Positions 6,490 to 7,435 of a stretch of 7,435 bases of DNA are shown in pieces. Made by a program: the position numbers and the translations under genes. Position 1 is the first letter of the stretch. Every line of letters begins with the position of its first letter. This DNA comes from Methanocorpusculum sp. (GTDB lineage: Archaea; Halobacteriota; Methanomicrobia; Methanomicrobiales; Methanocorpusculaceae): NCBI GenBank assembly GCA_029986195.1, contig DALTYF010000041.1:1-7435 (forward strand). Direction: 5' to 3'. The notes below the pieces were generated by a model. The model saw nothing but the letters and a program-made list of their open reading frames with translations. It searched no databases and had not been told where the DNA came from.

Positions 6490-7435
6490 AAAATACCGCC
6501 CGAAAACCTTTGACGAAGTCCTCGGACAGGAACCGTCCGTCCGCCAGCTGAAGTCCTACGCTGCAAGTGCCAACCTCCCGCACCTGATGGTCATCGGCAG
6601 GTCCGGCTGTGGGAAATCCGCAAGCCTTGAGGCATTTTCGCGGGAGTTTTACCCGGAATCTGCGGCGGAGAACACCACGGTTCTTCCGGTCTCGGTGATG
6701 TTTTCCCAGGGACATGCCTACTTCGCCGAGAACGATCGCTTTGCCGCCCTGTATCAGAAGGACAAGTCGGTTCTTGCAAACTTCAAGTACATCGTAAAAT
6801 GGCATGCTTCGCTCAAACCCCTTTCTGCCGAGTTCCGGCTGATCATTTTTGACGGTGCGGGCGATCTGCCGAAGGATGCCCAGGCGGCGCTTCGCCGGAT
6901 TATGGAGCAGTACAGCCGGACCTGCCGGTTCATCTTTGTGGCAAACTCGATGAGTTCCATCATTGATCCGATCCGTTCCCGCTGTGTTCCGCTCTATTTC
7001 CTCCCCATCGGCCGCGACCTGATGCGAAAACGTCTTCTGGAGATTCTGGCTCTTGAGGGGGTGCCGGGCGCAGTCTCCGAGGAGAATCTGGAGATGCTGA
7101 TCCTCGGTGCTGACGGCGATCTCCGCCGCGCCCAGGTCTGGCTGGAACTGATGGCGCTGCACGGTGTCACCGATCTTGCGGAGCTGTCCGATACGGAGAC
7201 CGGGGCGCTGGCACGTGCGGCGGTTGCCGCGTGCCGGCGCGGCGATGAGGAGGGGGCACGCAGGATAGCAGAAAATCTGATGATCGAGTATGGTCTTTCC
7301 GGTCCTGCGGTCCTCGTTCTCCTCCGTGAGGAGCTCCGGCCCGATCTGACTCCTGATGCGGCACTGCTGTTCTCGGATGCGGATCTCTCGGTCCGTGCCA
7401 GTTCGAATGAGTATTTGCAGATGAACGCGTTTATC
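6476..7435 (+). CDS. Divergent replication factor C small subunit (AAA+), 3' end outside window
   Basis: 320 residues are visible and the frame is open to the window edge, so the protein is near complete but not finished. RFC loads the PCNA sliding clamp onto primed DNA. The start MLWIEKYRPKTFDEVLGQ is the RFC signature, and Walker A is GRSGCGKS (41-48). The Walker B region reads LIIFDGAGDL (122-131), where active small subunits carry DEAD: the catalytic Glu and final Asp are both Gly. DAQAALRRIMEQYS (134-147), sensor 1 Asn157 and the arginine-finger SRC (168-170) are kept. The stretch between the Walker motifs (about 72-120, MFSQGHAYFAENDRF to SLKPLSAEF) differs from ordinary RfcS and from my recollection resembles the second small-subunit type of haloarchaea and some methanogens. 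I infer a structural or finger-donating subunit that binds but poorly hydrolyses ATP. The gene overlaps the synthetase by 14 nt. G-ending codons are more frequent than in nmd3. Confidence 0.85.
   Translation, partial: MLWIEKYRPKTFDEVLGQEPSVRQLKSYAASANLPHLMVIGRSGCGKSASLEAFSREFYPESAAENTTVLPVSVMFSQGHAYFAENDRFAALYQKDKSVLANFKYIVKWHASLKPLSAEFRLIIFDGAGDLPKDAQAALRRIMEQYSRTCRFIFVANSMSSIIDPIRSRCVPLYFLPIGRDLMRKRLLEILALEGVPGAVSEENLEMLILGADGDLRRAQVWLELMALHGVTDLAELSDTETGALARAAVAACRRGDEEGARRIAENLMIEYGLSGPAVLVLLREELRPDLTPDAALLFSDADLSVRASSNEYLQMNAFI

Noticed and set aside
6437..7162. Minus-strand open frame of 241 codons opposite the RFC gene
   Set aside because: The plus strand shows Walker A, LRRIMEQYS and SRC in order; the reverse frame has no motif or start signal.

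Overview
The window reads as archaeal chromosome, most likely from a methanogen of the Methanomicrobiales type. Archaeal origin is firm: the six intact genes from NMD3 rightwards include an archaeal-type NMD3, a Taw2 wyosine enzyme, the archaea-specific pantoate kinase / phosphopantothenate synthetase pair and an archaeal clamp-loader (RFC) subunit. The order-level placement is an inference from protein style and from the C-ending codon preference of the central genes.

Layout. Positions 1-243 are AT-richer and hold no supportable gene, but contain an operator-like inverted repeat at 143-159. A small minus-strand ORF (244-537, 97 aa) has its own GGTGA ribosome site and a TATA-like box, and matches nothing I recognise. 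Positions 643-1451 are the wreck of a KilA-N domain gene. Its protein can be followed through three reading frames, with one in-frame TGA and four frame changes, and it contains a perfect 32-bp palindrome. After a short spacer with a TATA-like element, a tightly packed plus-strand cluster runs from 1562 to the window end: DUF424 protein, NMD3, Taw2, CoaBC, pantoate kinase, 4-phosphopantoate--beta-alanine ligase, and an atypical RFC small subunit cut by the window edge.

How the genes work together. Every junction in the cluster is a 1-2 nt gap or an overlap (4, 14, 19 and 50 nt), so one transcript with translational coupling is likely. The first three genes concern ribosomes and tRNA. The next three encode consecutive steps of archaeal coenzyme A synthesis: pantoate to 4-phosphopantoate (PoK), then 4'-phosphopantothenate (PPS), then 4'-phosphopantetheine (CoaBC). 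The last gene belongs to the replication clamp loader. It keeps Walker A and the SRC arginine finger but has lost the Walker B glutamate.

I see no tRNA, rRNA, CRISPR array or transposase, and no clear new defence or mobile system. The most worthwhile oddities are the ATPase-altered RFC subunit, the decayed KilA-N gene with its palindrome, the unassigned 97-aa ORF, and a drift in base skew along the cluster.
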